A DNA stretch of 64,000 nucleotides, taken from positions 1 to 64,000 of the forward strand of contig UQTJ01000001.1 of the NCBI GenBank assembly GCA_900544075.1, in the 5' to 3' direction. Both the position numbers and the translations under genes were made by a program. How positions within the stretch are numbered: position 1 is the first letter of the stretch; each line of letters opens with the position of its first letter. Below, piece after piece: positions 36,748 to 44,581 of this stretch. Under the pieces are notes generated by a model. The model did not search any database, was not told where the DNA came from, and worked only from the letters and a program-made list of their open reading frames with translations. The DNA is from an uncultured Bacteroides sp. (GTDB lineage: Bacteria; Bacteroidota; Bacteroidia; Bacteroidales; Bacteroidaceae).

Positions 36748-37902
36748 ATGAAAATACCTGCAGAATTTGACGAGATTCGTCCTTATTCACCGGAAGAGCT
36801 TCCGCAGATTTTCGATGAACTGCTGTCTGACAAAGACTTTCAGGAGGTGATAAAGAAGGTTATGCCTGACACACCGCTTGATGCCCTGACAAATATATTG
36901 CGCAACTGCAAGACCAATCTTGACGTACAGAAGAATATATTCTACGGACTGCTGCACGACCTTATAAAGAAATGCAGCGACGGATTCAGTCTTGACTGTT
37001 CGCAGATTTCAGAAAAGAACAAAGGATATACTTTCATCTCAAACCACAGGGATATAGTACTTGATTCAGGGTTCCTTTCTGTAGGACTTATTGACAATGG
37101 TTTCCCAACGACTGTAGAGATTGCCATAGGCGACAATCTGCTGATATATCCATGGATTAAAAAGCTGGTACGTGTGAACAAGGCTTTCATCGTACAGAGA
37201 GCATTAAGCATGCGACAAATGCTTGAATCGTCGGCCAGAATGTCAAGGTATATACATTTTGCCGTAACACAAAAGCAGGAGAATATCTGGATTGCACAGC
37301 GCGAAGGCAGGGCAAAAGACTCGAACGACCGCACTCAGGACAGCGTGCTGAAGATGCTTGCAATGGGTGGCGACAGAGATATAATAGACAGCCTTAAGGA
37401 GCTGAATATCGTTCCATTGTCACTCTCTTATGAATATGACCCTTGCGATTTCCTTAAAGCACAGGAAATGCAGTTGAAGAGAGATGTAGAAGGCTTCAAG
37501 AAGAGCCAGAAGGACGACCTTGTAAATATGCAGACAGGTATTTTCGGATATAAGGGAAGAATACATTTCCAGGCAGGTCCGTGCATAAACGACGAACTGG
37601 AAACCCTGAGAGGACTGCCGAAAACAGAAATCTTTACCCGTGTATCTGAAATCATAGACAGTTATATCCACAGGAATTACCGTCTGTATCCAGCCAATTA
37701 CATTGCATGCGACATGTTGGACGGAAACACTTCGATGGCAGAACATTACACAGAAGAAGACAAATTGAAATTCGAAGCATATCTTCAGAAGAAGATTGGA
37801 CTAATTTACATACCGAACAAGGATGTTGATTTCCTAAGACAATGCATCCTGACGATGTATGCCAATCCGGCTAAAAATCATTTACAGGCAATCAGGAAAT
37901 GA
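36748..37902 (+). CDS. Glycerol/lysophospholipid acyltransferase-like protein
   Basis: A 384-residue protein with a PlsC-like acyltransferase core. The block FISNHRDIVLDSGFL has His100 as catalytic base. The usual acidic partner lies five residues after the His (H-x4-D), while here Asp falls at +2 and +6, a small departure. Later blocks IAQREGRAKDSNDRTQ and VPLSLSYEYDPCDF resemble the phosphate- and substrate-binding blocks. It likely makes or remodels membrane lipid. No obvious membrane helix. It overlaps the next gene by 4 bases (ATGA). Confidence 0.75.
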   Translation: MKIPAEFDEIRPYSPEELPQIFDELLSDKDFQEVIKKVMPDTPLDALTNILRNCKTNLDVQKNIFYGLLHDLIKKCSDGFSLDCSQISEKNKGYTFISNHRDIVLDSGFLSVGLIDNGFPTTVEIAIGDNLLIYPWIKKLVRVNKAFIVQRALSMRQMLESSARMSRYIHFAVTQKQENIWIAQREGRAKDSNDRTQDSVLKMLAMGGDRDIIDSLKELNIVPLSLSYEYDPCDFLKAQEMQLKRDVEGFKKSQKDDLVNMQTGIFGYKGRIHFQAGPCINDELETLRGLPKTEIFTRVSEIIDSYIHRNYRLYPANYIACDMLDGNTSMAEHYTEEDKLKFEAYLQKKIGLIYIPNKDVDFLRQCILTMYANPAKNHLQAIRK

Positions 37903-38555
37903 GGATAAAGCACTACATATTATTTCTGTGCTGCATGTCTGCTTTTACAGCATGCAAAGACGAAGAGTATGTTTATCCGAACGTGCTTACAGAGATGGTG
38001 GATATAAAAACCGACTCATCGGGAAAGCTTTCATCTATAGACACTGACTACGGTTCTTCGTATAAGATAAACGAACGCAGCGGACTGGAAGGCTTTACTC
38101 CCGACTCTGTGTACCGTACTTTGTCCATATTTGAGACATTAGATTCAGAGAGTAACGGTATGTCGGCAACATTATATTCATGCCAGTTTGTAATATCTGC
38201 CATCCCTTCTACCGAAGATAAATTCACCGACGGGATAAAGACTGACCCTTTAGACATAGAGAGAATATGGCGCTCAGGTGATTACATAAACATGGTTTTG
38301 GACGTAAAGGCTAAGGACAAAACTCACATAATCAACTTTATTGACTACGGAATAAATGAAAATCCCGACGGAAGCAGTACCCTGTCCATAACATTATATC
38401 ACAACCAGAACGGGGACTATGAGGCTTTTACAAAAAAAGCATATGCATCTGTTCCGCTGTGGCCATACAAGGAAAAGCTTAAGCAGGGGGACAAGATAGA
38501 AATAACCGTGAATACATATAAAGAAGGAGTAACCAAACGCGTATTCAACTACTAA
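37899..38555 (+). CDS. NigD-like lipoprotein
   Basis: A 218-residue lipoprotein with the signal ending in AFTAC (Cys19) followed by KDEEYVYPNV. The pattern of an OB-like N-terminal domain and a beta-sandwich C-terminal domain (PLWPYKEKLKQGDKIEITVNTY) is that of NigD-like proteins of Bacteroides, named from a bacteriocin-related operon. No bacteriocin or transporter genes are near, so the name gives no function here. The start codon overlaps the acyltransferase stop. Confidence 0.7.
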   Translation: MRIKHYILFLCCMSAFTACKDEEYVYPNVLTEMVDIKTDSSGKLSSIDTDYGSSYKINERSGLEGFTPDSVYRTLSIFETLDSESNGMSATLYSCQFVISAIPSTEDKFTDGIKTDPLDIERIWRSGDYINMVLDVKAKDKTHIINFIDYGINENPDGSSTLSITLYHNQNGDYEAFTKKAYASVPLWPYKEKLKQGDKIEITVNTYKEGVTKRVFNY

Positions 38556-38567
38556 ACATAACAGAGT

Positions 38568-38969
38568 ATGGTATTGAAAAGTATATATTTCATGTTTTTC
38601 GTATGCGTCTTTCTGTTTGGAATGATGGCATGCAGTTCAAAACCAAAAGATAAGTTCGCCAACCTGTCCACCGATGAGTTTGAAAGACTTATAGAGAACG
38701 AAAACGTACAAAGACTCGATGTCCGTACTGTAGCCGAATACAGTGAGGGGCATATACCCGGAAGTATAAATATCAACATCATGGATGACAATTTTTCGTC
38801 ACTCGCGGACCAGGTTCTTGACAAGTCACAACCGATTGCCGTATATTGCAAGAGTGGAAGAAGAAGCCGCAATGCAGCCCGTCTGCTTGTAAAGAAAGGA
38901 TATACAGTCTACAATCTTGACAAAGGAATTCTGAACTGGATAGAATTAGGAAAAGAAATAGAGAAATAA
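38568..38969 (+). CDS. Rhodanese-domain lipoprotein
   Basis: A 133-residue lipoprotein (FGMMAC, Cys22) with one rhodanese domain. The active-site loop is YCKSGRRS with Cys94, and RLDVRTVAEYSEGHIPGS is the conserved first half. It could carry persulfide sulfur in the periplasm. Substrate unknown. It lies 12 bases after the NigD-like gene and before a terminator. Confidence 0.88.
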   Translation: MVLKSIYFMFFVCVFLFGMMACSSKPKDKFANLSTDEFERLIENENVQRLDVRTVAEYSEGHIPGSININIMDDNFSSLADQVLDKSQPIAVYCKSGRRSRNAARLLVKKGYTVYNLDKGILNWIELGKEIEK

Positions 38970-38971
38970 GA

Positions 38972-39017
38972 AATGCGGTCCGACAAAAGCGATGAATGTC
39001 GAACCGCATTATTGTTT
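38972..39017. terminator. Terminator between rhodanese and argF'
   Basis: A 13-bp stem with one C-A mismatch (38972-38984 with 38998-39010), then ATTGTTTTAT. It lies between two convergent genes and works best on the plus strand. Confidence 0.7.
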
Positions 39018-39039
39018 TATCACATTTCGTTTTTGAGTC

Positions 39040-40002
39040 TTACAGAGCCTGAAGCATTCGTTTCAGTACCACAGTAGCCGATATTTCGCGGTTCGCAGCT
39101 TCAGGAATAACAAGTGAAGTAGGAGCTTCTATCACGTCGTCGGTAACAATCATATTGCGGCGTACAGGCAGACAGTGCATGAAATAAGCATTGTTGGTAA
39201 CTGCCATATGTGCAGCGTCTACAGTCCAGCTCATGTCCTTTGACAGAATCTTTCCATAGTCCTCAGGATTTGTGACTCCCGGACATGCCCAGTTCTTTGC
39301 ATAGATAAAGTCTGCACCTTCGAAAGCTTTCATTTGGTCATATTCTACCTTTGCACAACGCACAAACTTAGGGTCAAGTTCATAACCGTGAGGGTGAGTT
39401 ATCACGAAATCCACATCGGCTTCGTTCATGAAATCGGCAAATGAGTTAGGAACGGCCTGTGGAAGTGCTCTTGGATGAGGAGCCCACGTAAGAACCACTT
39501 TCGGACGTTTTTTCTTCTTATACTCTTCTATTGTTATAAGGTCGGCAAACGCCTGAAGCGGATGTCCTGTAGCAGCCTCCATTGAGAAAACAGGCTTGCC
39601 AGAATACTGGATAAACTGATTAAGAATCTTTTCTGTGTAATCGTCTGTACGACTCTCAAACTGAGCGAAAGAACGCACACCGATAATATCGCAATACGAT
39701 GCCATTACAGGAATTGCTTCCAAGAGATGTTCGCTCTTGTCGCCATCCATCACCACTCCGCGTTCTGTTTCCAGTTTCCATGCTCCCTGATTGACGTCAA
39801 GCACTATAACATCCATTCCGAGATTTCTTGCTGCCTTTTGTGTGCTGAGGCGGGTACGAAGGCTATTATTGAAGAAAATCAGAAGGCAAGTCTTATGTTT
39901 GCCCAATGATTCATATTTATAACGGTCTTTCTTTATCTCAAAGGCTTCTGCCAGGGCTGTCTTAAGGTCGCCCAAGTCGAATACGTTTGTATATGTTTTC
40001 AT
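39040..40002 (-). CDS. argF': N-acylornithine carbamoyltransferase (Bacteroides SOTCase type)
   Basis: A 320-residue arginine-biosynthesis enzyme that carbamoylates an acylated ornithine. In Bacteroides fragilis the substrate is N-succinylornithine. Carbamoyl-phosphate loop NNSLRTRLST (45-54) and the HCLPVRRN block are present. At position 90, Pro in B. fragilis and Glu in acetyl-specific enzymes, this protein has Ser (GDKSEH). Absence of Glu argues for succinylornithine. The gene follows proA on the same strand with about 100 bases between and has a possible -7 box at 40035-40042. Confidence 0.9.
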   Translation of the reverse strand: MKTYTNVFDLGDLKTALAEAFEIKKDRYKYESLGKHKTCLLIFFNNSLRTRLSTQKAARNLGMDVIVLDVNQGAWKLETERGVVMDGDKSEHLLEAIPVMASYCDIIGVRSFAQFESRTDDYTEKILNQFIQYSGKPVFSMEAATGHPLQAFADLITIEEYKKKKRPKVVLTWAPHPRALPQAVPNSFADFMNEADVDFVITHPHGYELDPKFVRCAKVEYDQMKAFEGADFIYAKNWACPGVTNPEDYGKILSKDMSWTVDAAHMAVTNNAYFMHCLPVRRNMIVTDDVIEAPTSLVIPEAANREISATVVLKRMLQAL

Positions 40003-40034
40003 AACCTCTATGTATATTAATTAGTTTTATACCG

Positions 40035-40060
40035 CAAAAATACTATAAAAATACAACAAA
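40035..40060 (-). promoter_or_regulatory. Possible argF' promoter
   Basis: Minus strand: TATTTTTG (40042-40035) with a TTTG (40060-40057) only 14 bases upstream. The -7 box fits; the spacing is too short. Confidence 0.35.
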
Positions 40061-40101
40061 AGATAGTTTTTTCGTATTTTATTGCATATTCTCTCTGTTA
40101 T

Positions 40102-41349
40102 TTATTTTCTAATCTGGCCTTCTCCGTCTATCAGCCACTTGTAAGTAGTTATTTCTTTCAGCCCCATAGGACCACGGGCATGAAGTTTCTGCGTACTGAT
40201 TCCTATTTCAGCACCAAGTCCGAACTGTGCACCGTCAGTAAATGAAGTAGGTGCATTTACATATACACAGGCGGCATCGACAGCTCTTCTGAAATACTCT
40301 GCAGCTTTCCTGTCTTCTGTCACAATACATTCACTATGCTTGGAGCTATACTTGAAGATATGATTTACCGCTTCTTCCACACTGCTTACAGTCTTAACAG
40401 CCATCTTATAATCAAGGAACTCTGTTCCGTAACTTTCCTGAGTTGCAGGTTTCAGCAGAGAGTCAGGATAAACTCCCTTAAGCGACTGCATCGACGGTTT
40501 ATCCGCATAAACAATAACATTGGACTCTGCAAGCGGAGCACACAGTTCCGGCAAGTCAGAAAGTCTGTCGGTATGAATCAGAAGGCAGTCAAGGGCATTG
40601 CATACGCTGACTCTCCTGGTCTTGGCATTGTTGATAATCCCGGCTCCCATTGCTGTATCGCCAGCAAGGTCGAAGTATGTGTGACAGATTCCTGCACCTG
40701 TTTCAATCACCGGAACCGTAGCCTCCTTACGCACATAGTTTATCAGATTGCTACTGCCGCGAGGGATAATAAGGTCTACATAGTCATTGGCATGCAGCAG
40801 TTCCGTCGTTGCCTCACGGTCCGGTGGCAATAAGCATACGATATTCCTGTCTACCCCATACTTATGCAAAACTCCGTGAATAGTTTCAACTATCGCCTTA
40901 TTTGAGTTATACGCATCGCTGCCTCCTTTCAAGATACAGGCACTGCCACTCTTCATACACAAAGAGAAAACATCAAAGCTAACATTTGGACGTGCCTCAT
41001 ATATCACCCCGATAACTCCGAACGGTACGCTCACCTTCCTTAGTTTCAATCCGTTTGGGCGTACATCCTCATAAAGGACCTTACCCAATGGCGAAGGCAG
41101 TACCGCCACATTCCTCATATCCGAAGCGATATCGTCTATTCTTGCCGATGTAAGTTTCAGTCTGTCGTACTTAGGGTCGGAAGGGTCCATCAGTTGCAAA
41201 TCCATAGAATTGGCATCAAGGATAATATCTTTATTACTTATTGCAGCATCCGACACAGCCGTCAGAATCTCATTTATACGTTTTTCTTCCATCAGGGCTA
41301 ACTTACGCGAAGCAAGCTTAACAGCCTGAAAAGTTTCATTTAGTTCCAT
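40102..41349 (-). CDS. proA: Gamma-glutamyl phosphate reductase
   Basis: A 415-residue NADPH-dependent enzyme of proline synthesis that reduces gamma-glutamyl phosphate to the semialdehyde. It has the aldehyde dehydrogenase fold with GVIGVIYEARPNVS near residues 110-123 and the active-site cysteine region ETGAGICHTYFD. The ATG at 41349 is preferred over an upstream GTG. No proB (glutamate 5-kinase) lies next to it, unlike in several Bacteroides where proB, proA and argF' are neighbours. A TATTTTTG box at 41384-41377 could be its -7 element. Confidence 0.94.
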   Translation of the reverse strand: MELNETFQAVKLASRKLALMEEKRINEILTAVSDAAISNKDIILDANSMDLQLMDPSDPKYDRLKLTSARIDDIASDMRNVAVLPSPLGKVLYEDVRPNGLKLRKVSVPFGVIGVIYEARPNVSFDVFSLCMKSGSACILKGGSDAYNSNKAIVETIHGVLHKYGVDRNIVCLLPPDREATTELLHANDYVDLIIPRGSSNLINYVRKEATVPVIETGAGICHTYFDLAGDTAMGAGIINNAKTRRVSVCNALDCLLIHTDRLSDLPELCAPLAESNVIVYADKPSMQSLKGVYPDSLLKPATQESYGTEFLDYKMAVKTVSSVEEAVNHIFKYSSKHSECIVTEDRKAAEYFRRAVDAACVYVNAPTSFTDGAQFGLGAEIGISTQKLHARGPMGLKEITTYKWLIDGEGQIRK

Positions 41350-41376
41350 AATCACGATTTTTCAATTCATTATTCG

Positions 41377-41384
41377 CAAAAATA
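41377..41384 (-). promoter_or_regulatory. Possible -7 box of proA
   Basis: Minus strand TATTTTTG, 27 bases before the proA start. No clear -33 box. The 211-base region between proA and the DUF2007 gene holds this box and one at 41499; nothing else stands out. Confidence 0.35.
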
Positions 41385-41498
41385 TCATTAATATTTGAAA
41401 TATAGTAAATTATACGGCAAAAATCCTCCAAATACAGAAAGATTAGTACTTATACGATGTTTAACAGCCTTTTACTTGCTTTTCCGGATAAAAAAACT

Positions 41499-41506
41499 TA
41501 ACTTTG
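41499..41506 (+). promoter_or_regulatory. -7 box of the DUF2007 gene
   Basis: TAACTTTG lies 55 bases before the start at 41561. The -33 position has only a poor match. Confidence 0.45.
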
Positions 41507-41560
41507 AAAATATCATAGAGAGAGTCAACACATATTTATTAACCATTAAAGACAAAGACT

Positions 41561-41794
41561 ATGGGAGAAATTAATTATGACGCATTAGTAGAGGTTTTCA
41601 AAGGTAACCTTTGGGAAGCCGAATTGGTAAAAGGCTTGTTGGAATCGGAAGGAGTACAAGCTATGATAAAGGACGAAACCTTGTCGGCCGTTACATCTCC
41701 ATATTCAGGAATGGGAGGAACAGTACTGGTAATGGTTAATAAGGAAGAAGAAGTTTATGCCAGAAAGGTGGTAGCAGAAAGAAGTAAACCATGA
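41561..41794 (+). CDS. DUF2007-family small protein
   Basis: A 77-residue protein with the DUF2007 pattern: VEVFKGNLWEAELVKGLLESEGVQAMIKDE, then a short turn and a VLVMVNKEEEVYARKVV strand-helix end, a ferredoxin-like fold. Such proteins are annotated as putative signal-transducing proteins without proven role. Its stop overlaps the next start (ATGA). Confidence 0.75.
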   Translation: MGEINYDALVEVFKGNLWEAELVKGLLESEGVQAMIKDETLSAVTSPYSGMGGTVLVMVNKEEEVYARKVVAERSKP

Positions 41795-42261
41795 GAAAAA
41801 GTCTTTTTACAATAGCGATAACTTTTTTGCTCTCATTCGTATCGGTCAGTGCAGAAACGCTCAAACCTACATCATGGAGTTCGTACGGAGTATCATTTCT
41901 TGCACCGGCCGATATTATTGTGGACGACGATTCAGAAGAAGGCTATACTATAAGCAATTCCAATATCACTATCAACGTACAACTTCTGAACGGTGAAGGT
42001 CTAAAAAAGACAGAGCTCAAGAGCAGCCTACAACATATCTCAGACGAAGACAACATCACTGTCCAATCAGACATAACTGAAATAGACTTAACTCACTTTT
42101 ACGGTGCTTACCTGACAGGAAACTGCGAAACAGACCAGTGTCTGTATTCCTATCTAACGGTCAAAGACAACAGTTGCAGTTTCTACATTTCAATAATCTA
42201 TAAACCATCAAATGCAGACGATGCGATAAAAATAATCAGGAGTTTCAAGCTTGACGAATAA
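41791..42261 (+). CDS. Exported protein of unknown function
   Basis: A 156-residue protein with a signal peptide (cleavage after SVSA at about residue 21) and no other recognised motif. Two cysteines (NCETDQC) lie close together and may form a disulfide. The start overlaps the DUF2007 stop by 4 bases, so the two are made together. I do not recognise the family. Confidence 0.65.
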   Translation: MRKSLFTIAITFLLSFVSVSAETLKPTSWSSYGVSFLAPADIIVDDDSEEGYTISNSNITINVQLLNGEGLKKTELKSSLQHISDEDNITVQSDITEIDLTHFYGAYLTGNCETDQCLYSYLTVKDNSCSFYISIIYKPSNADDAIKIIRSFKLDE

Positions 42262-42268
42262 TAAAAAC

Positions 42269-42295
42269 CCCTTGTAAATCATTGATCTACAAGGG
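42269..42295. terminator. Hairpin after the exported protein gene
   Basis: CCCTTGTA pairs with TACAAGGG around an 11-base loop. No strong U-run follows on the plus strand; the minus strand gives GGGTTTTTATT after the stem, which suits termination of the tRNA-Gly/tRNA-Leu transcript. Confidence 0.55.
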
Positions 42296-42307
42296 ATTAT
42301 ATCCGAG

Positions 42308-42392
42308 TACTCGAAGCGGGACTTGAACCCGCACAGCTGAAATAGCCAAGGGATTTTAAGTCCCTCGTGTCTACCGATTCCACCATTCGAGC
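42308..42392 (-). tRNA. tRNA-Leu (anticodon TAA)
   Basis: Minus strand, 85 bases without CCA. The acceptor stem GCTCGAA/TTCGAGT, D-arm with GGTAGACAC, anticodon loop CTTAAAA (anticodon TAA), long variable arm and T-arm GCGGGTTCAAGTCCCGC are all present. It is the second gene of a two-tRNA transcript. Confidence 0.95.
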
Positions 42393-42409
42393 ATCCATTC
42401 AAAGAGAAG

Positions 42410-42482
42410 AGCGGAAAACGAGACTCGAACTCGCGACCCTAACCTTGGCAAGGTTATGCTCTACCAACTGAGCTATTTCCGC
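42410..42482 (-). tRNA. tRNA-Gly (anticodon GCC)
   Basis: Minus strand, 73 bases without CCA. The acceptor stem GCGGAAA/TTTCCGC, anticodon stem-loop CCTTGCCAAGG and the T-arm GAGTTCGAGTCTC are seen. It is 17 bases upstream of tRNA-Leu and shares its promoter. Confidence 0.95.
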
Positions 42483-42493
42483 GTTTACGGGTG

Positions 42494-42525
42494 CAAATGT
42501 ATGGAGTTTTTGTATAACTTCCAAA
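42494..42525 (-). promoter_or_regulatory. Promoter of tRNA-Gly - tRNA-Leu
   Basis: Minus strand: TTTG (42525-42522), 20-base spacer, TACATTTG (42501-42494), a full consensus match just upstream of tRNA-Gly. Confidence 0.75.
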
Positions 42526-42597
42526 CATTTCACCCGTTTTCTTTTCAAAAAAGTCCGTTTTGATAATCCCAAAGGGCTTTTAGTGTATTTGAAATTC

Positions 42598-42630
42598 TTT
42601 TGCAAAACGTTTTCAATGCTTTTGCAAAAG
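42598..42630. repeat. Two palindromes TTTTGCAAAA 22 bp apart
   Basis: TTTTGCAAAA occurs at 42598-42607 and again at 42620-42629, the second inside CTTTTGCAAAAG. The offset of 22 bases is two helical turns. They lie between the argH end and the tRNA promoter. They could be a protein-binding site or short hairpins at the argH transcript end. Confidence 0.4.
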
Positions 42631-42658
42631 GACTGATGTCAACACAAACTGCTTTACT

Positions 42659-43999
42659 TTATCTTCCCAAAAGGGCTTTTTCTGCATTCTCGACTACAGA
42701 GAAATCAAATCCTGACACTACCTTATCCATAAGCTCTGTGATACGGTCGTTACACAGATTGCCGATACTTCCTTCGTGAGTGTGATGTACCTGCTTGTTA
42801 TGAGTGAACTTGCCGGCTTCAATGTCAAGTCCCACTTTCTTGTAAGCATCGCGGAAAGGCATACCTTCTGTAGCCAGACGGTTTACTTCCTCTACACTGA
42901 ATATATACAGATACTTGTCGTCATCGAGAATATGTTCGTTCACATAAATCTTGTCCATGATATATGTAGCCATCTGCAGACAGTCCTTCAGTTCGGAGAA
43001 TGCAGGAATGAACACTTCCTTGATAATCTGAAGGTCGCGGAAATATCCGGAAGGCAGGTTATTCATAATCATCATTATCTGCTGTGGCAATGCCTGTATC
43101 TTGTTACATTTGGCACGTGTAAGCTCGAACACATCCGGGTTTTTCTTATGAGGCATGATACTTGAACCGGTAGTACATTCGTCCGGAAGTTTCACGAATC
43201 CGAAATTCTGACTGCTGAACATACATGCGTCAAAAGCCAATTTGGACAATGTTCCAGCAATAGAAGCAAGTGCAAAAGCCACATTACGTTCCATCTTTCC
43301 TCGTCCCATCTGAGCATACACTACGTTGTAGTTCATCGAGTCGAAGCCCAACAGGCGCGTGGTCATCTCACGGTTCAAAGGGAATGAAGAGCCGTAGCCG
43401 GCAGCCGAGCCCAACGGATTGCGGTTGCACATCTTATATGCAGCCTGCAGGAACATCATATCGTCTACAAGGCTTTCGGCATATGCACCGAACCAAAGTC
43501 CGAACGACGACGGCATAGCTATCTGCAGATGTGTATATCCCGGCATCAAAACGTCCTTATACTTGTTGCTTTGTGCGATAAGAACCTTGAACAAGTCTTC
43601 TACAGCCTCAGCTATTTCTTTCAGCTGTGCACGGGTAAAAAGCTTGAGGTCCACCAGCACCTGATCATTTCTTGAACGGCCGCTGTGGATTTTCTTACCC
43701 ACATCTCCAAGTTTTCTTGTCAACATAAGTTCCACCTGAGAGTGCACATCCTCAATACCGTCTTCTATCACGAAGTCGCCTTTTTCGGCAGAAGCATAAA
43801 TATTCTTAAGTTCTTCAAGCAAAACCTTCAATTCATCAGACTTCAGAAGTCCGATACTTTCAAGCATAGTGATATGAGCCATTGACCCCAATACATCATG
43901 CTTTGCCAGATAGAGGTCCATCTCGCGGTCACGTCCTACCGTAAAACGGTCGATTTCCTCGTTCACCTGAACATTTTTTTCCCAAAGTTTCTGAGCCAT
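42659..43999 (-). CDS. argH: Argininosuccinate lyase
   Basis: A 446-residue enzyme for the last step of arginine synthesis, splitting argininosuccinate into arginine and fumarate. It belongs to the fumarase/aspartase superfamily: signature GSSIMPHKKNPD at 278-289 with the catalytic serine, and His157 in GYTHLQ. The helical core and length are normal. It lies 35 bases downstream of the SRPBCC gene. Confidence 0.95.
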   Translation of the reverse strand: MAQKLWEKNVQVNEEIDRFTVGRDREMDLYLAKHDVLGSMAHITMLESIGLLKSDELKVLLEELKNIYASAEKGDFVIEDGIEDVHSQVELMLTRKLGDVGKKIHSGRSRNDQVLVDLKLFTRAQLKEIAEAVEDLFKVLIAQSNKYKDVLMPGYTHLQIAMPSSFGLWFGAYAESLVDDMMFLQAAYKMCNRNPLGSAAGYGSSFPLNREMTTRLLGFDSMNYNVVYAQMGRGKMERNVAFALASIAGTLSKLAFDACMFSSQNFGFVKLPDECTTGSSIMPHKKNPDVFELTRAKCNKIQALPQQIMMIMNNLPSGYFRDLQIIKEVFIPAFSELKDCLQMATYIMDKIYVNEHILDDDKYLYIFSVEEVNRLATEGMPFRDAYKKVGLDIEAGKFTHNKQVHHTHEGSIGNLCNDRITELMDKVVSGFDFSVVENAEKALLGR

Positions 44000-44034
44000 A
44001 TTCCCGTCAGTTTTAGTTCTTAAGTATATATATA

Positions 44035-44466
44035 TTAATAAGGTATAGCCGAAAGCATTTCAGCCAGTTTCTCCACCCCTTCCTGAAGCGGTTTTGACAC
44101 CATGGCTTTCATAAACATGTTTACTTCGGCACGTATTGTAACTCTCATTTTTGACTGTTCATCCGACACCGGTAGCATCTGAATCCACAAGTTCATAGGA
44201 ACAGGAGATTTGTCGCCCTCAAACTTGATACACTTCATCGGTTCACGTTCAATGATTCTAAGAGTCAGACTGATTCCCTGCACCTTGAGGGTTATAGAAT
44301 CCTGATCGAATGTCATATCCTCCAGCTTTCCGTCAAGTTTATCTTTTACGGCATCCAAACGCTGACGTACAGACTCAAGATTGTTCAAATCCGACAGTTT
44401 GTTATAAACTCGTTCCTGGCTGTAAGGAACATATTTTACAGAACTTTCGTATTGCAATGTTGCCAT
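44035..44466 (-). CDS. SRPBCC/polyketide cyclase-like protein
   Basis: A 143-residue protein with an apparent START/SRPBCC helix-grip fold: N-terminal strand, long helix (SQERVYNKLSDLNNLESVRQRL), antiparallel strands and a long C-terminal helix (VSKPLQEGVEKLAEMLSAI). Such folds hold a hydrophobic ligand. The ligand is unknown. It sits between pyrE and argH in one direction. It is a conserved companion rather than a known pathway enzyme. Confidence 0.65.
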   Translation of the reverse strand: MATLQYESSVKYVPYSQERVYNKLSDLNNLESVRQRLDAVKDKLDGKLEDMTFDQDSITLKVQGISLTLRIIEREPMKCIKFEGDKSPVPMNLWIQMLPVSDEQSKMRVTIRAEVNMFMKAMVSKPLQEGVEKLAEMLSAIPY

Positions 44467-44479
44467 ATCTCTTCAAAAA

Positions 44480-44557
44480 AAAATAAAAAAAGAAACACGG
44501 ATTTCACCGAATGACACGATTCGCAATCAGGAACCGTGAGACCAGCAGAATCCGTGT
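44480..44557 (-). terminator. Structured terminator after pyrE
   Basis: On the minus strand the repeat ACACGGATT/AATCCGTGT (44557-44549 with 44503-44495) closes a long structured loop and is followed by TTTCTTTTTTTATTTTTTTT. It lies between pyrE and the SRPBCC gene. It may end pyrE transcripts partly. Confidence 0.55.
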
Positions 44558-44581
44558 CTCCAAATAATATGTTAATATCAA

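Noticed and set aside
37899..38555. Reading the NigD-like gene as part of a bacteriocin operon
   Set aside because: No precursor peptide, immunity or export gene lies nearby; the family name alone does not support it.
42208..42402. A minus-strand open frame of 64 codons starting MNGCSNGGIGRHEG
   Set aside because: It reads through tRNA-Leu and has no protein-like features beyond that.
42399..42605. A minus-strand open frame of 68 codons with EIAQLVEHNLAKVRVASSSLV
   Set aside because: It is the well-known false frame produced by reading through a tRNA gene, here tRNA-Gly.
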